Origin: a bacterium endosymbiont of Escarpia laminata
GTDB lineage: Bacteria; Pseudomonadota; Gammaproteobacteria; Chromatiales; Chromatiaceae
DNA length: 64,000 nucleotides
Direction: 5' to 3'
Assembly: GCA_003660235.1 (NCBI GenBank)
Contig: QGON01000055.1
Span: 1-64,000 of the forward strand
The translations under genes were made by a program, and so were the position numbers. Each line of letters opens with the position of its first letter. Position 1 is the first letter of the stretch. Positions 18,725 to 27,359 of the stretch are shown here, piece by piece. The notes under the pieces were generated by a model. That model was not told where the DNA came from and did not search any database. It was given only the letters and a program-made list of their open reading frames with translations.

Positions 18725-19682
18725 GGCGCTCCGCTGGCTGTTGTTTGCCCTGTTGGCGGCAGGCATTGCTTTGGCCATTCTCTACCGGGATCACCTGAAT
18801 GCAGCGGCCCTGCAACAGTGGATTCAACAAGCCGGCACCGCCGCGCCACTGCTGTTCATGCTCATCTATGCCATCGGTACGGTGTTCTTTCTTCCAGGAT
18901 CGGTGATGACCCTGGCGGGTGGCGCCCTGTTCGGTCCGCTGCTCGGCACCTTCTACAATCTCACCGGCGCAACTATCGGCGCGGTGCTGGCTTTTCTCAT
19001 CGCCCGATTCTTTACTTCCAACTGGGTGGAGCAGAAGAGCGGCGGCCGACTCAAGCAGCTGAAAGAGGGTGTGGAGAACGAGGGTTGGCGTTTCGTTGCC
19101 TTCGTGCGTCTGGTGCCGCTCTTCCCCTTCAATCTGCTCAACTATGCATTGGGTCTGACCCGTATCCGGCTCTCTCATTATCTGATCGCCACCTATCTCT
19201 GCATGCTGCCGGGCGCCTTCGCCTACACCTATCTGGGATACGCCGGGCGTGAAGCGGTGGCGGGTGGTGAAGGCTTGATTCAGAAGGCAATGCTAGCGCT
19301 GGCGCTGCTGGCAGTGGTGGCCTTCCTGCCCCGAATCATCGGCCGCCTCAGGCAGGGTCCCACCCTGGGCATCGACGAGTTGAATGAACGGTTGAACAAA
19401 AACGACGAACTGCTTCTGCTGGATCTCCGCAGCGCCAATGACTACCAGGGTGAACTGGGACATATTGCGGGCTCCCTGAATATACCTCTGGAAACGCTTG
19501 AATCCCGCCTGACCGAATTGACCTCCAATCTGGAAAAACCAATCGCCTTGATCTGCACCACGGATCGCCGATCCAAAAAGGCCGCGCGAATACTCGGTAA
19601 TCAAGGATTTGCCGATGTACATGTAGTGACTGGCGGCATGACTCAATGGAACCAGGAAGGGCGTCAGGTAGACATTGCATAA
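18714..19682 (+). CDS. TVP38/TMEM64 membrane protein fused to a C-terminal rhodanese domain
   Basis: Protein of ~322 residues. The N-terminal part (about 8-225) is a DedA-like TVP38/TMEM64 domain with the motif FLPGSVMTLAGGALFGPLLG and the segment FVRLVPLFPFNLLNYALGL. The C-terminal part (~235-320) is a rhodanese fold with LDLRSANDYQGELGHIAGSLNIPL and the Cys loop ICTTDRRS, in which the usual C-R-x-G is altered but Cys is kept. The start ATG lies inside the end of the hydroxylase gene. A transport or lipid-flip role combined with sulfur chemistry is my inference. Confidence 0.88.
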   Translation: MRNKALRWLLFALLAAGIALAILYRDHLNAAALQQWIQQAGTAAPLLFMLIYAIGTVFFLPGSVMTLAGGALFGPLLGTFYNLTGATIGAVLAFLIARFFTSNWVEQKSGGRLKQLKEGVENEGWRFVAFVRLVPLFPFNLLNYALGLTRIRLSHYLIATYLCMLPGAFAYTYLGYAGREAVAGGEGLIQKAMLALALLAVVAFLPRIIGRLRQGPTLGIDELNERLNKNDELLLLDLRSANDYQGELGHIAGSLNIPLETLESRLTELTSNLEKPIALICTTDRRSKKAARILGNQGFADVHVVTGGMTQWNQEGRQVDIA

Positions 19683-19706
19683 CCACACTTTGTATCGGAG
19701 TAGATC

Positions 19707-20051
19707 ATGAATATCCTGATCATCTTGAATGACCCACCCTACGGCACGGAACGCAGCTATAACGGCCTGCGCCTGGCCAAGGCACTGAGCAAGACAGATG
19801 CGAAGGTCACGCTGTTTCTGCTGGCCGATGCAGTGGTCTGCGCGAAACGCGGGCAGAAGACTCCCCAGGGATTCTACAACATCGAACTGATGCTCAACTC
19901 TGTTCTGCGTAAAGGCGAGGTACTACTCTGTGGAACCTGCATGGATGCCCGTGGCTTTACAGACGATGAGGTCGTGCAAGATGCCAAGCGCAGCACCATG
20001 GCGGAACTGGCAGATCGCACCCTGGCAGTGGACAAGGTGTTGGTGTTTTAA
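19707..20051 (+). CDS. DsrE/DsrF-like sulfur-relay family protein
   Basis: Small cytoplasmic protein of 114 residues with the DsrE fold: MNILIILNDPPYGTERSYNG start and a putative persulfide cysteine pair in LLCGTCMDARG (~73-83). DsrE-type proteins carry sulfane sulfur between enzymes such as rhodanese and TusA. A GGAG ribosome binding site lies 8 nt upstream and the gene follows the TVP38-rhodanese fusion by 24 nt, fitting an operon for sulfur handling. Confidence 0.88.
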   Translation: MNILIILNDPPYGTERSYNGLRLAKALSKTDAKVTLFLLADAVVCAKRGQKTPQGFYNIELMLNSVLRKGEVLLCGTCMDARGFTDDEVVQDAKRSTMAELADRTLAVDKVLVF

Positions 20052-20152
20052 GAACCAGCATGGCCCTTCGTCCGCCCTCTATAATATCGTTATGGTAATC
20101 GGGCCGCCGGCTTCATTCAGGAACTTGCGGGCCTGGAAAGGGCCAGATTGAT

Positions 20153-21394
20153 ATGACTCCTCTCCACACACATCTGGATCAATTGATGGCGGTGATTCGG
20201 CGCATCGGTGCCGAAGCGGCCGATAGCGAAGACACCCGTCTGCAAAAGACGTTGCTGATCGGCGCCAGCCTGATGTTGATCATGATGGGCCTGCTGTGGG
20301 GTAGTATCTATATTGCGTTCGACGAACCATTGGCCGGAACTGTGCCGATAACCTATGCGGTGGCTTCGTCCCTGAGTATCCTATTATTCGGGCTGACACA
20401 TCGTTACCGGCTGTTTCAGTTCAGCCAGTTGCTGCTCATTCTGGTTCTTCCGTTTCTCCTGCATCTGGCCTTGGGCGGATTCGTCAATTCAAGCGCCGCG
20501 ATACTCTGGTCCCTGATCTGCCCATTTGGTGCGCTACTTTTCGGGCAGCGCCAGCGCGCCCCCTGGTGGTTTCTCGCCTTTCTGGGACTGGTGATCATCA
20601 GCGGTGTGATACAGCCGGATGCACACCCCACCAACAACCTGCCACCCTGGCTGGTGATCATCTTTTTTATCGCCAATATCGGTACAGTTTCGGCCGTCGC
20701 GTTCATTTTGCTCCACTATTTCATAGGCCAGGAGAGTCGCTTCCTCGAACTGCTACGTCTGGAGCAGGAAAAGTCAGAAAACCTGCTGCAAAACGTTTTA
20801 CCCAAAGAGATCGCAGCAATCCTGAAAGACAAGAACGAGACCATTGCCGAGCACTACGACTCGGTCAGCATCCTGTTCGCGGACATCGTAGGTTTCACGA
20901 CCCTTTCCAATGAGATGTCACCAACCGAGATGGTCGATCTGCTCAACGAGGTATTTTCCCGATTCGACGCCCTGGTCACTAAGTACAATCTGGAGAAGAT
21001 CCGCACCATCGGAGACAACTACATGGTTGTCTCCGGTGCGCCACGCCTGCGGCCAGATCACGCCCTGGCCTTGGCGCGCCTGGCGTTGGAGATGCGTGCC
21101 TACGTCAAGGAATATCAGCGTAACGGCAAGCGACTGAGCTTTCGTATCGGCATCGGCTCCGGTCCGGTGATCGGCGGTGTGATCGGCCGCCAGAAATTCC
21201 ACTACGATGTCTGGGGCGACGCGGTCAATATGGCCAGCCGCATGGAATCCCAAGGCGTCCCCGGAAAGATCCAGATCACCCAAGACACCTACAAACTGCT
21301 TAAAGATACATGCATCTGTCTACCCAGGGGCAAGATATCGGTAAAGGGTAAGGGCGAGATGGAGACCTGGTTCCTGGAAGGCATCAAGTCATGA
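20153..21394 (+). CDS. Membrane class III adenylate/guanylate cyclase
   Basis: Cyclase of 413 residues with five to six hydrophobic helices (about 35-200), a short coiled linker (ELLRLEQEKSENLLQNVLP) and a catalytic domain (~225-413). Key sites: metal-binding Asp in FADIVGFT (~242), the KIRTIGDNYM segment with the purine-recognition Lys, and WGDAVNMASRMES with the second specificity site and the catalytic Asn/Arg. This pattern fits adenylate cyclase. The stop overlaps the next gene by 4 nt. That gene ends in a cyclic-nucleotide-binding domain, so the messenger may act on its neighbour. Confidence 0.9.
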   Translation: MTPLHTHLDQLMAVIRRIGAEAADSEDTRLQKTLLIGASLMLIMMGLLWGSIYIAFDEPLAGTVPITYAVASSLSILLFGLTHRYRLFQFSQLLLILVLPFLLHLALGGFVNSSAAILWSLICPFGALLFGQRQRAPWWFLAFLGLVIISGVIQPDAHPTNNLPPWLVIIFFIANIGTVSAVAFILLHYFIGQESRFLELLRLEQEKSENLLQNVLPKEIAAILKDKNETIAEHYDSVSILFADIVGFTTLSNEMSPTEMVDLLNEVFSRFDALVTKYNLEKIRTIGDNYMVVSGAPRLRPDHALALARLALEMRAYVKEYQRNGKRLSFRIGIGSGPVIGGVIGRQKFHYDVWGDAVNMASRMESQGVPGKIQITQDTYKLLKDTCICLPRGKISVKGKGEMETWFLEGIKS

Positions 21395-24147
21395 ATAGGA
21401 TCATCTCTTTTGCCGCGAGACACCCCCTGCCCGTTCTGCTGATCATTGCAACACTGACCGCCGCCGCCGTGTCCCGACTAGACGAACTCCGTCTGAATAT
21501 CTCTGCTGAGAGCATGATGGTCAACAACGATCCAACCAGGACGTTTTACAACCACACGCTTAAGACCTTTGGGGCCGATGACATCACCATCCTCTTCTTT
21601 GAAGACGATGCGCTCTTTACCCAGGAAAAACTGCGTGCGGTCCAACTGGCCCTGCAAAAGATCGAAGCACTGCCTTTTGTCGACCATACGGAAAGCCTCT
21701 TCTCCATCAGGCACTTGGAGAGCGTCGAAGGGACTGTGACAACGGCCCCCTATCTGGATGAGATCCCCGCTTCGCAGGAGCGACTCGAAGAGATAAAACG
21801 CGCCGCACTGCGCAATCCATTTATCTTCGGAAATCTGCTCTCCTCCACGGGGACTGCCATGGCGATAAACGTCTATTTCAAGGCCGACCAACCCGCAGGC
21901 TTCGATCGGGCGGCCTCAGAGGGCATCGACCGCGCCCTGACGCCACTGAACGGAGAAGTGAAGACCTTTTTCCAGATCGGTTCCCCCTATGTGCGCGCCC
22001 GGATCAACGACAGGATCCAACAGGACCAGCGCGAAATCCTGCCGCTCTCAGCCCTGGTCCTGTTCATGACACTGGCATTGAGCCTGAGAAGGCTAAACGC
22101 GGCAATGATACCTCTGCTCACCGCTGGCCTGAGTGTGGTATGGACGCTGGGACTGATGGCGGCTCTCGGCATCCCTGTCAATGTAATGACCTCTATCGTA
22201 CCCGCGCTGTTGATCATCATCGGATCCACCGAGGACATTCATCTGCTCGCCGAACACCATGCCGGCGCCACGCAGGGGTTGCAGCGCCTGGATGCCATCC
22301 ATGCCATGGGGCGCAACATGGGACTCGCGGTGTTGCTTACCTTCATCACCACCTATCTCGGTTTTCTCTCCATCTCGTTGAACGATATCCAACTGCTGCA
22401 ACAGTTCGGCATGGTCGCCTCTACAGGCCTGCTGCTCAATTTTCTGATTACCATCTCCCTGCTTCCGGTCTGTCTCCGCTACCTTGGTGAGAGGCCCGCC
22501 ACCCGATCGACTGACCCCGGCAACAGCCTCTACCCCCAGCTGGCCGGGCGGGTTTTTCGGCTGGTTCAGACAAACAAGAGAAAAATCGTCGTCCTGACAA
22601 TGATGGTGGCGATCGTCAGCGTCTATGGCGCCTTCTCGTTGCGGGTGAACAACAGGCCGCTGGACTATTTTGACAGCGACTCGAACGTCACCCAGCGTCT
22701 GAACAGACTGCAGGAGCGACTCGTCGGCATGGAGACCTTCTCCATCGTCCTGGGTTCGGGGATCGAAGGTACCTTCCTGAAGCTGCGCTATCTGGAGGAG
22801 ATCAAGAAACTTCAGAACTACCTGGCCCAGAGCGGATGGGTCGACAAGTCACTCTCCTTTGCCAACTTTATCGCCCTGATCAACAACGCCATGGAAGAGG
22901 AGACAAGCGGCGATCTCTGGCTGCCCGAATCTGATGCCATCGTTCAGGAGTACATGCTCTTTATCAAACACGAACAGGTCAGTGGTCTTGTCTCGGCGGA
23001 TTTCAGCGAAGCAAGGATTCTCGTCCGGCACCCTATCGGCTCATCCTGGCAACTGAAGCAGGCGCTGAGGGAGATCCGTGCGTTCACCGACAGACAGATC
23101 GACCCTGGACTCGACGTGCGAATCACCGGCGAATCCATCCTCACCAACAGGGCGGCGGATGCGATGGCAATCGCCCAGGCCAAATCCCTGGTGCTTATGA
23201 TTCTTGTCATCTTCATCATTATCTCAGTGCTGTTCGTGAACATGAGGGCGGGGCTGGTCGCCATAGTCACGAACCTCTTCCCCATCATTGTGTTGTTCGG
23301 CGTCATGGGTTACGCGGGCATCCCGCTGAATACAGGGACTGCTATGGTCGCGGCCATCGCCCTGGGGATCTGCGTGGATCACACCATGCACTTCATGGTG
23401 CGATATCACAGAAAAACACATACACATCAGGATGAAGGCCTGGCGCTTGCCGAAACGATAGATCAGGAATCCATCCCCATCATGGCGGCCTCCATCGCCC
23501 TGGCATTCGGGTTTGCCACGCTGGCAATGTCGAGCTTTCCACCAGTCGTGCATTTCGGTCTGCTGAGCGCAATGGTCATGCTGCTGGCGCTACTGGCCAC
23601 ATTCATCATCACGCCCATCCTGCTGTCGTCCATAAGATTGATCACCCTGTGGGACATACTGTCGTTGCGCCTCAAGACGCGGGTCATCGAGCGGTGTGAA
23701 CTGTTTCGGGAGATGCGGCCATGGCAAATCAAAAAGATCGTGTTGGTCAGCAAGGTTCAATCGGTCAACCCCGGAGATGTCATTGTTCGGCAGGGAGACA
23801 CGGGTAACGAGATGTTCGTCCTGTTGGAGGGAAGCGCGGAGGTATGGCAGAACCGCCCTGATGGCTCGCGAGAAAATATCCGAAGCTTGGCGGCTGGCGA
23901 AATCTTTGGAGAGATTGCGTTGGTCACCCGTGTGGCAAGGACCGCCGATGTCGTCGCACGGGAGGACGCCAGGATTCTGACAATCAATTGGGACGGTATT
24001 GACCATATCGCCAAAATCTTTCCCAGGATATCGACAAAACTGTTTCGTAATCTCTCATCCATCCTTGGCAACAAACTGGCCGGAGTGCAGCCAGAAGGCG
24101 TTATGCCCGGAGATGATTTGACGGTGCGTTCCAGGCAACCGCATTGA
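21391..24147 (+). CDS. RND-superfamily transporter with C-terminal cyclic-nucleotide-binding domain
   Basis: Protein of 918 residues. Two repeats of one helix, a large periplasmic loop and five further helices form an MmpL/HAE3-like RND permease (~1-760). It has STEDIHLLAEHH in the first half and ALGICVDHTMHFMVRYH in the second, the usual place of proton-relay residues. It has no obvious membrane-fusion or outer-membrane partner nearby. Residues ~765-905 form a cNMP-binding domain (ERCELFREM, VNPGDVIVRQGDTGNEMFVL) with the phosphate-binding cassette GEIFGEIALV...ARTADVVA, including the conserved Glu and Arg. Coupling to the cyclase gene by ATGA overlap suggests cAMP-gated transport. Substrate unknown. 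Confidence 0.9.
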   Translation: MNRIISFAARHPLPVLLIIATLTAAAVSRLDELRLNISAESMMVNNDPTRTFYNHTLKTFGADDITILFFEDDALFTQEKLRAVQLALQKIEALPFVDHTESLFSIRHLESVEGTVTTAPYLDEIPASQERLEEIKRAALRNPFIFGNLLSSTGTAMAINVYFKADQPAGFDRAASEGIDRALTPLNGEVKTFFQIGSPYVRARINDRIQQDQREILPLSALVLFMTLALSLRRLNAAMIPLLTAGLSVVWTLGLMAALGIPVNVMTSIVPALLIIIGSTEDIHLLAEHHAGATQGLQRLDAIHAMGRNMGLAVLLTFITTYLGFLSISLNDIQLLQQFGMVASTGLLLNFLITISLLPVCLRYLGERPATRSTDPGNSLYPQLAGRVFRLVQTNKRKIVVLTMMVAIVSVYGAFSLRVNNRPLDYFDSDSNVTQRLNRLQERLVGMETFSIVLGSGIEGTFLKLRYLEEIKKLQNYLAQSGWVDKSLSFANFIALINNAMEEETSGDLWLPESDAIVQEYMLFIKHEQVSGLVSADFSEARILVRHPIGSSWQLKQALREIRAFTDRQIDPGLDVRITGESILTNRAADAMAIAQAKSLVLMILVIFIIISVLFVNMRAGLVAIVTNLFPIIVLFGVMGYAGIPLNTGTAMVAAIALGICVDHTMHFMVRYHRKTHTHQDEGLALAETIDQESIPIMAASIALAFGFATLAMSSFPPVVHFGLLSAMVMLLALLATFIITPILLSSIRLITLWDILSLRLKTRVIERCELFREMRPWQIKKIVLVSKVQSVNPGDVIVRQGDTGNEMFVLLEGSAEVWQNRPDGSRENIRSLAAGEIFGEIALVTRVARTADVVAREDARILTINWDGIDHIAKIFPRISTKLFRNLSSILGNKLAGVQPEGVMPGDDLTVRSRQPH

Positions 24148-24161
24148 GAGGAGAAAACACC

Positions 24162-24230
24162 ATGTCCATGATAACCAAACAGCCTCCGGGTGGCCGCTGC
24201 ACTCTGTACATACGCATTGTCTACCCATGA
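24162..24230 (+). CDS. Short upstream ORF (22 codons) coupled to the redox gene
   Basis: ATG 24162 follows a strong AGGAG site and encodes MSMITKQPPGGRCTLYIRIV plus YP. Its TGA overlaps the ATG of the next gene (ATGA at 24227-24230). That next gene has no ribosome binding site of its own. I infer a leader peptide needed for translation of the downstream gene, or simply a mis-identified start region. No homology is recognised. Confidence 0.45.
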   Translation: MSMITKQPPGGRCTLYIRIVYP

Positions 24231-26844
24231 ATCCAGTCAGCCAACAAGCGTCCCCTCTGACCTACAGCGCCCGGCCCCACGGCGCGACACGCCAGGACAC
24301 CCTGCCGGGGCGTTATCGCTGGTGGGTCATGGCTCTCTCCATGGCCGCCTTCACCCTGGCCTTCGTCGGCTGGCTCAATGAGTCCTGGCTCTATCTGTTC
24401 GAGAGCCCTATCTGGCTCAACCGCTATCAAGTGAGTCTTCGACCTCGTGATAGATTTTGGGACATCCCAGTCCCCAAAATCGACTCGGCCTTCGACAACC
24501 TGTTTGTGCCCCGGCCGTCCCGGTCACTGGCACTACGCGACAACCTCGCAAGCTCGTTGCCGCTCCGTTGCCAGCTCCCGATGACTGGACGCCGCGCTCG
24601 GATGCCTACTTTGCTTCCCCTCTGGCGCAAGGCACGCCGGGTAAGCAGTGCGGCCTCGCGGCTACCGGGGACTACCAGCCTTCGCTTCGCTCTCCATGGC
24701 TGGCAGCGACCGAATATGCCATTATCCTTGCCTTTGGCCTCTGGCGTATCCGAGCTGAAAAGAACCCCTATACCCGCAGACGTCTGATCATTCTGGTGAC
24801 GGTGGTCACTGGTTTCTGGTGGTTGATCCCCTGGCTCATGCCGATGTTCGAGCCCTATGCAGGTTACGTCTGGAGCCAGCCGGTGTTTCCCGCCCTGCAC
24901 ACACCAGGCACCCTCACCTTCCTTCTTACATTGATACTGGTCTTCCTCTTCGGGCGACGCATCATCTGTGGCTTCGGCTGCCCCTGTGTGGGGGTGCGCG
25001 AGACTGTGGGCTTTCCCTTCCGCCGCTTCACCCTGCGTAGCGACTGGGCCTGGCGGCTGCGCCATACCAAGTGGTTTTTCTTCGTCTGGTACGTGGGGGT
25101 CATGGTAGCCACCCAATTCCCACCCAATGCCTGGACCGCAACCCTGGTCGGCATGTTCGCGATGGTGGTGGGGCTGACCTATTTCGGCACCTTCTTCATC
25201 ATCCCGATCACCGGTAATCGTTTCTACTGCCGCTACCTCTGCCCCTTCGGCGCCACCTTTGGGCTGCTCAATCACGCCGGTTTCTATGGCATCGAGATGG
25301 ACACGCAGAAGTGCATCGACTGCCAACGCTGTGAACAGGCCTGCGACATGGGCATCCCGGTGTGGCGGCAGGGAAAATCAACTGGTGAAGTCACTGGTAT
25401 AGAGGACTGCATGGGCTGCGCCCGCTGCGTCATCTCCTGCCCCACCGATGCGCTGGCAATTCACGACGTGCGCAATCTGTTCCAGCCTCGGCTGCGGCAG
25501 GATGCCAGCCATCTGCTGAAGCGAAAACCACAGCTCCCGACCCCTCGGACAGAAGCCGTTCACCGACCGGTGACTGAGCGCCTGAACGACTGGAATCAAG
25601 CGGAAGAATTGCTCTCTTCTGAAGACCTGAAACTCCAGGCTGAACGCTGTCTCGATTGTGGCGTTCCCGGCTGCCGAAACGCCTGTCCATTGGGCAATTT
25701 CATCCCCGACTGGCTGGCAGCCGCCAGCCGTGGAGATTGGAAAACCGCCGGAGATCTGGCCCACGCGACCTCACCACTACCCGAGGTGTGTGGCAGCATC
25801 TGTCCACAGCACCGTCTCTGCGAAGGTGCCTGCACCCGCGGAAAAATGGAAGGTGCAGTCACCATCGGCGCAGTAGAACGCACCCTGGCCGAACGGGCAC
25901 TGAATGCAGGCTGGCGGCCCATCGAACCCACGCATCGAAATGGCCGCAAGGTGGCGATCATTGGCGCCGGTCCGGCGGGTCTTAGCTGTGCGGAGCGTCT
26001 AAACCGGGCTGGCGTGGAGGTCACCATTTATGATCGATCCAACATGATCGGCGGCCTGCTACAGACAGGCGTTCCATCATTCAAGCTGGACAAGGCCCTG
26101 CTGGCGCGACGAAAAACCCTGCTGGAACAGGCCGGCATCCGGTTCACTCTCGGCCTACCGGTGGATGATGTCATGTTGTCTCGCTTGCTTGAGCAGAATG
26201 ACGCCCTCTTTCTGGGGCTGGGCGCACAGAAATCGCGACTCATCGATCTACCCGGACAGACCCTTACCGGCGTTGAACAGGCGCTTGGCTGGCTCGAGAG
26301 AGTCAATGCTGGTGATAGAGAGCCGTTAACCGGCCAACGGGTATTGGTGCTCGGTGGCGGCGATACCGCCATGGACTGCACCCGTTCCGCACTGCGCATG
26401 GGCGCAGAGGTAAGCGTCGCTTATCGTGGCCCGAAAGAGTGCCTGCGCGCCTCCCCCAAGGAGATCACACTGGCCCGCGAAGAAGGAGCCAAATTTCTGT
26501 TTAACCACATCCCCCTCGAATGCGAAGGTGCGGTCAAGGTTCGTGGGGTGGGTTTCAAAACATCGGAGGGGACGGCAGTCATTGGCGCTGACCGCGTCAT
26601 TCTTGCCCTCGGCCAGCAAGCCGATCCGCCAGCCTGGCTCGGAAACTTTGGTATTGCCACGGAGTCTGACGGCCGTATTCGTGTCGACCCCCAAGGCCGC
26701 ACCACTCACCCCAAAATCTGGGCGGGTGGCGATAATACGTTGGGTCCCAATCTGGCCGTCAACGCCATAGCCGCAGGTCTCACCGCAGCTGAAGGCATAT
26801 TGACCCGATTCAGCCTGTTGCAACGAATTCGGCGGCAGGCATGA
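24227..26844 (+). pseudogene. NapH-like ferredoxin membrane protein fused to GltD-like flavoprotein, interrupted by ~281-nt insertion
   Basis: Electron-transfer protein. The 5' part (24227-24427) encodes a first membrane helix and stops making sense after SPIWLNRY. Sense resumes in another frame at about 24709 with TEYAIILAFGLWRIRAEKNP, which would join naturally. Then come more helices with CGFGCPC and YLCPFGATFG, two 4Fe-4S motifs (CIDCQRCEQACD, CMGCARCVISCP) and a GltD-type N-terminal cluster domain (CLDCGVPGCRNACPLGNFIP). An FAD-binding GAGPAG site and an NAD(P)H-binding site (GGGDTAMDC) follow. It would link NAD(P)H or quinol to the cytochromes encoded next (4-nt overlap). As read, the frame is broken; a truncated product starting downstream of the insertion remains possible. 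Confidence 0.75.
24428..24708 (+). mobile_element. ~281-nt intervening sequence inside the redox gene, MITE-like
   Basis: Sequence between two parts of a gene that would otherwise join as ...WLNRY/TEYAII... Its length is not a multiple of three. Near its left end is a hairpin (gattttggg at ~24453-24461, cccaaaatc at ~24473-24481). It is rich in short GC-rich inverted segments. I found no transposase and no second copy in the window. Exact ends are uncertain by a few bases; if Gln-Ala is part of the original protein the insert is 24431-24705. Confidence 0.55.
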
Positions 26845-27359
26845 AGCGAATCGTTCTTCTGCTTATGATCTTTTGTCTGCCGCAGCCAGTCGCAGCCAGC
26901 CATCCATCGGCAGGTATCGATCTGTGTGAGGTGCATAAAGACAAACTGCCCCCCGGCCTCACCGCCGAATCGCTGCCAGAACCTCATTCAAAAGGGGCAG
27001 GCTTGCTGCATCAATACTGCACTCAATGCCACAACCTGCCGGGACCGGATCGCCATACGGCAGCCGAGTGGCGCGAGGTAACACCCAAGATGTTTCTGTT
27101 GATGGATGTTTCACACCGTTTCGGCGGATTGATGGGCCAGGTGGAGATCATGCAGAGAGAGGAACAGGAACATTTACTGGTCTATCTGGAGCGCCATGCC
27201 TTACCGTCAGCAGGTCAGGTAGCAACTGCCGATACCTTCCAATCCAATCAACCCTGGCTGACACGTCTTTGGGCTCTGATCCCCTTTCTGCTGCTGATGG
27301 TGTTGGGTCTGCTGCGTTGGTGGGGTGGTTGGCGAGGGGATAATAACAACCATGCGTAA
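26841..27359 (+). CDS. Monoheme cytochrome c with C-terminal membrane anchor
   Basis: Protein of 172 residues: signal peptide (about 1-20), one heme-binding motif CTQCH (~56-60) in GLLHQYCTQCHNLPGPDRHT and a methionine-bearing stretch (MFLLMDVSHRFGGLMGQ) that may supply the sixth ligand. A C-terminal transmembrane helix (~138-158; LWALIPFLLLMVLGLLRWW) follows. It overlaps the flavoprotein gene by 4 nt. I infer it carries electrons between the membrane redox protein and the multiheme cytochromes downstream. Confidence 0.85.
   Translation: MKRIVLLLMIFCLPQPVAASHPSAGIDLCEVHKDKLPPGLTAESLPEPHSKGAGLLHQYCTQCHNLPGPDRHTAAEWREVTPKMFLLMDVSHRFGGLMGQVEIMQREEQEHLLVYLERHALPSAGQVATADTFQSNQPWLTRLWALIPFLLLMVLGLLRWWGGWRGDNNNHA

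Noticed and set aside
24428-24708. Group I or group II intron in the redox gene
   Set aside because: The exon end in U and insert end in G fit group I, and gtgag resembles a group II start, but I could not find the conserved core pairs or a domain V-like hairpin. Kept only as a minor alternative to a small insertion.
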